Source: Bacillota bacterium
GTDB lineage: Bacteria; Bacillota; Clostridia; Lachnospirales; Lachnospiraceae
Length of the DNA: 13,365 bases
Assembly: GCA_023436225.1 (NCBI GenBank)
Contig: JAEZKA010000008.1
Location: 1-13,365 of the forward strand
Direction of reading: 5' to 3'
Part shown: piece by piece, positions 13,262-13,365 of the stretch
Numbering within the stretch: the stretch's first letter is position 1
How the letters are laid out: the number at the start of each line of letters is the position of its first letter
The notes under the pieces: model-generated
The model's input: the letters and a program-made list of their open reading frames with translations, nothing else
Databases searched by the model: none
Told to the model about the DNA's origin: nothing
Made by a program: the position numbers and the translations under genes

Positions 13262-13365
13262 AGCCCCACATATAGTACCTTGAAAATTTAATATTTTACA
13301 GTAAATTCATGCATTCCAACCTTAATAGAGTTATAATAATAGTAGCTTATGAAAGGTGGTATGCT
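13262..13365 (+). promoter_or_regulatory. Right-edge intergenic, possible promoter of the next gene
   Basis: No terminator with a T tract follows the zinc-ribbon gene; GGGG and CCCC at its stop could form only a short stem. TATAAT at 13332-13337 lacks a good -35 box. AAAGGTGG at 13352-13359 is a good ribosome site, but the ATG at 13361 is too close to it, so the next gene probably starts just past the window. Confidence 0.35.

Noticed and set aside
13245..13275. GGGG/CCCC stem at the end of the zinc-ribbon gene as terminator
   Set aside because: The stem is only about four pairs and no T run follows.

Overview
The window looks like chromosome from a low-GC Gram-positive anaerobe, most likely a Lachnospiraceae/Clostridium cluster XIVa relative. 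The reasons are AT-rich intergenic DNA, strong AAGGAGG-type ribosome sites before almost every gene, TATAAT promoters with extended -10 elements, U-tailed hairpin terminators, and several small families I associate with that group. This placement is inference from style and protein families. I see no tRNA, rRNA, CRISPR array, intact insertion sequence, integrase or phage structural gene.

Every complete gene reads on the + strand. Left edge (1-231): a ribosome site on the - strand and a perfect 12-bp inverted repeat indicate a divergent gene just outside the window, probably a regulator. Then come a flavodoxin-domain protein (232-762), a membrane-anchored alpha/beta hydrolase (909-1625) and the decayed start of a 3-methyladenine DNA glycosylase I gene (tag; about 1639-1785), closed by a 20-bp hairpin terminator. 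From 2032 runs a compact series of small genes: an uncharacterised Cys-rich protein, a DUF5131 (phage Gp37/Gp68-type) three-cysteine protein, a VOC/glyoxalase-like protein, a MazG-type pyrophosphohydrolase, an uncharacterised membrane protein, a DinB-like protein, a DUF2500 membrane protein and an AraC regulator with a GyrI-like effector domain, ending at tandem terminators (6771-6843). I find no convincing terminator between 2032 and 6760, so read-through is possible, although spacing varies. A SAM-dependent methyltransferase (6953-7609) sits alone between its own promoter and terminator.

The region 7906-11651 is a tight three-gene ABC operon: FtsX/MacB-type permease, MacB/LolD-type ATPase, and a second, larger FtsX-type permease. 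Such sets usually extrude or extract peptides, antibiotics or lipoproteins; no two-component system adjoins it here. After it lies about 400 bp with two copies of a 17-nt repeat, a small inverted repeat and a 44-codon lipoprotein-like ORF that may be a remnant. The last gene (12077-13261) is a zinc-ribbon protein with a helical, TPR-like region and a Cys-rich C-terminal domain.

Most genes have recognisable families. The least explained items are the pairing of the Cys-rich protein with DUF5131, the three near-identical 17-mers (two after the ABC operon, one at the broken end of the tag remnant), the hairpin with a ribosome site in its loop upstream of 2032, and the zinc-ribbon/C-terminal Cys protein. 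I do not see a clear new multi-gene defence system.
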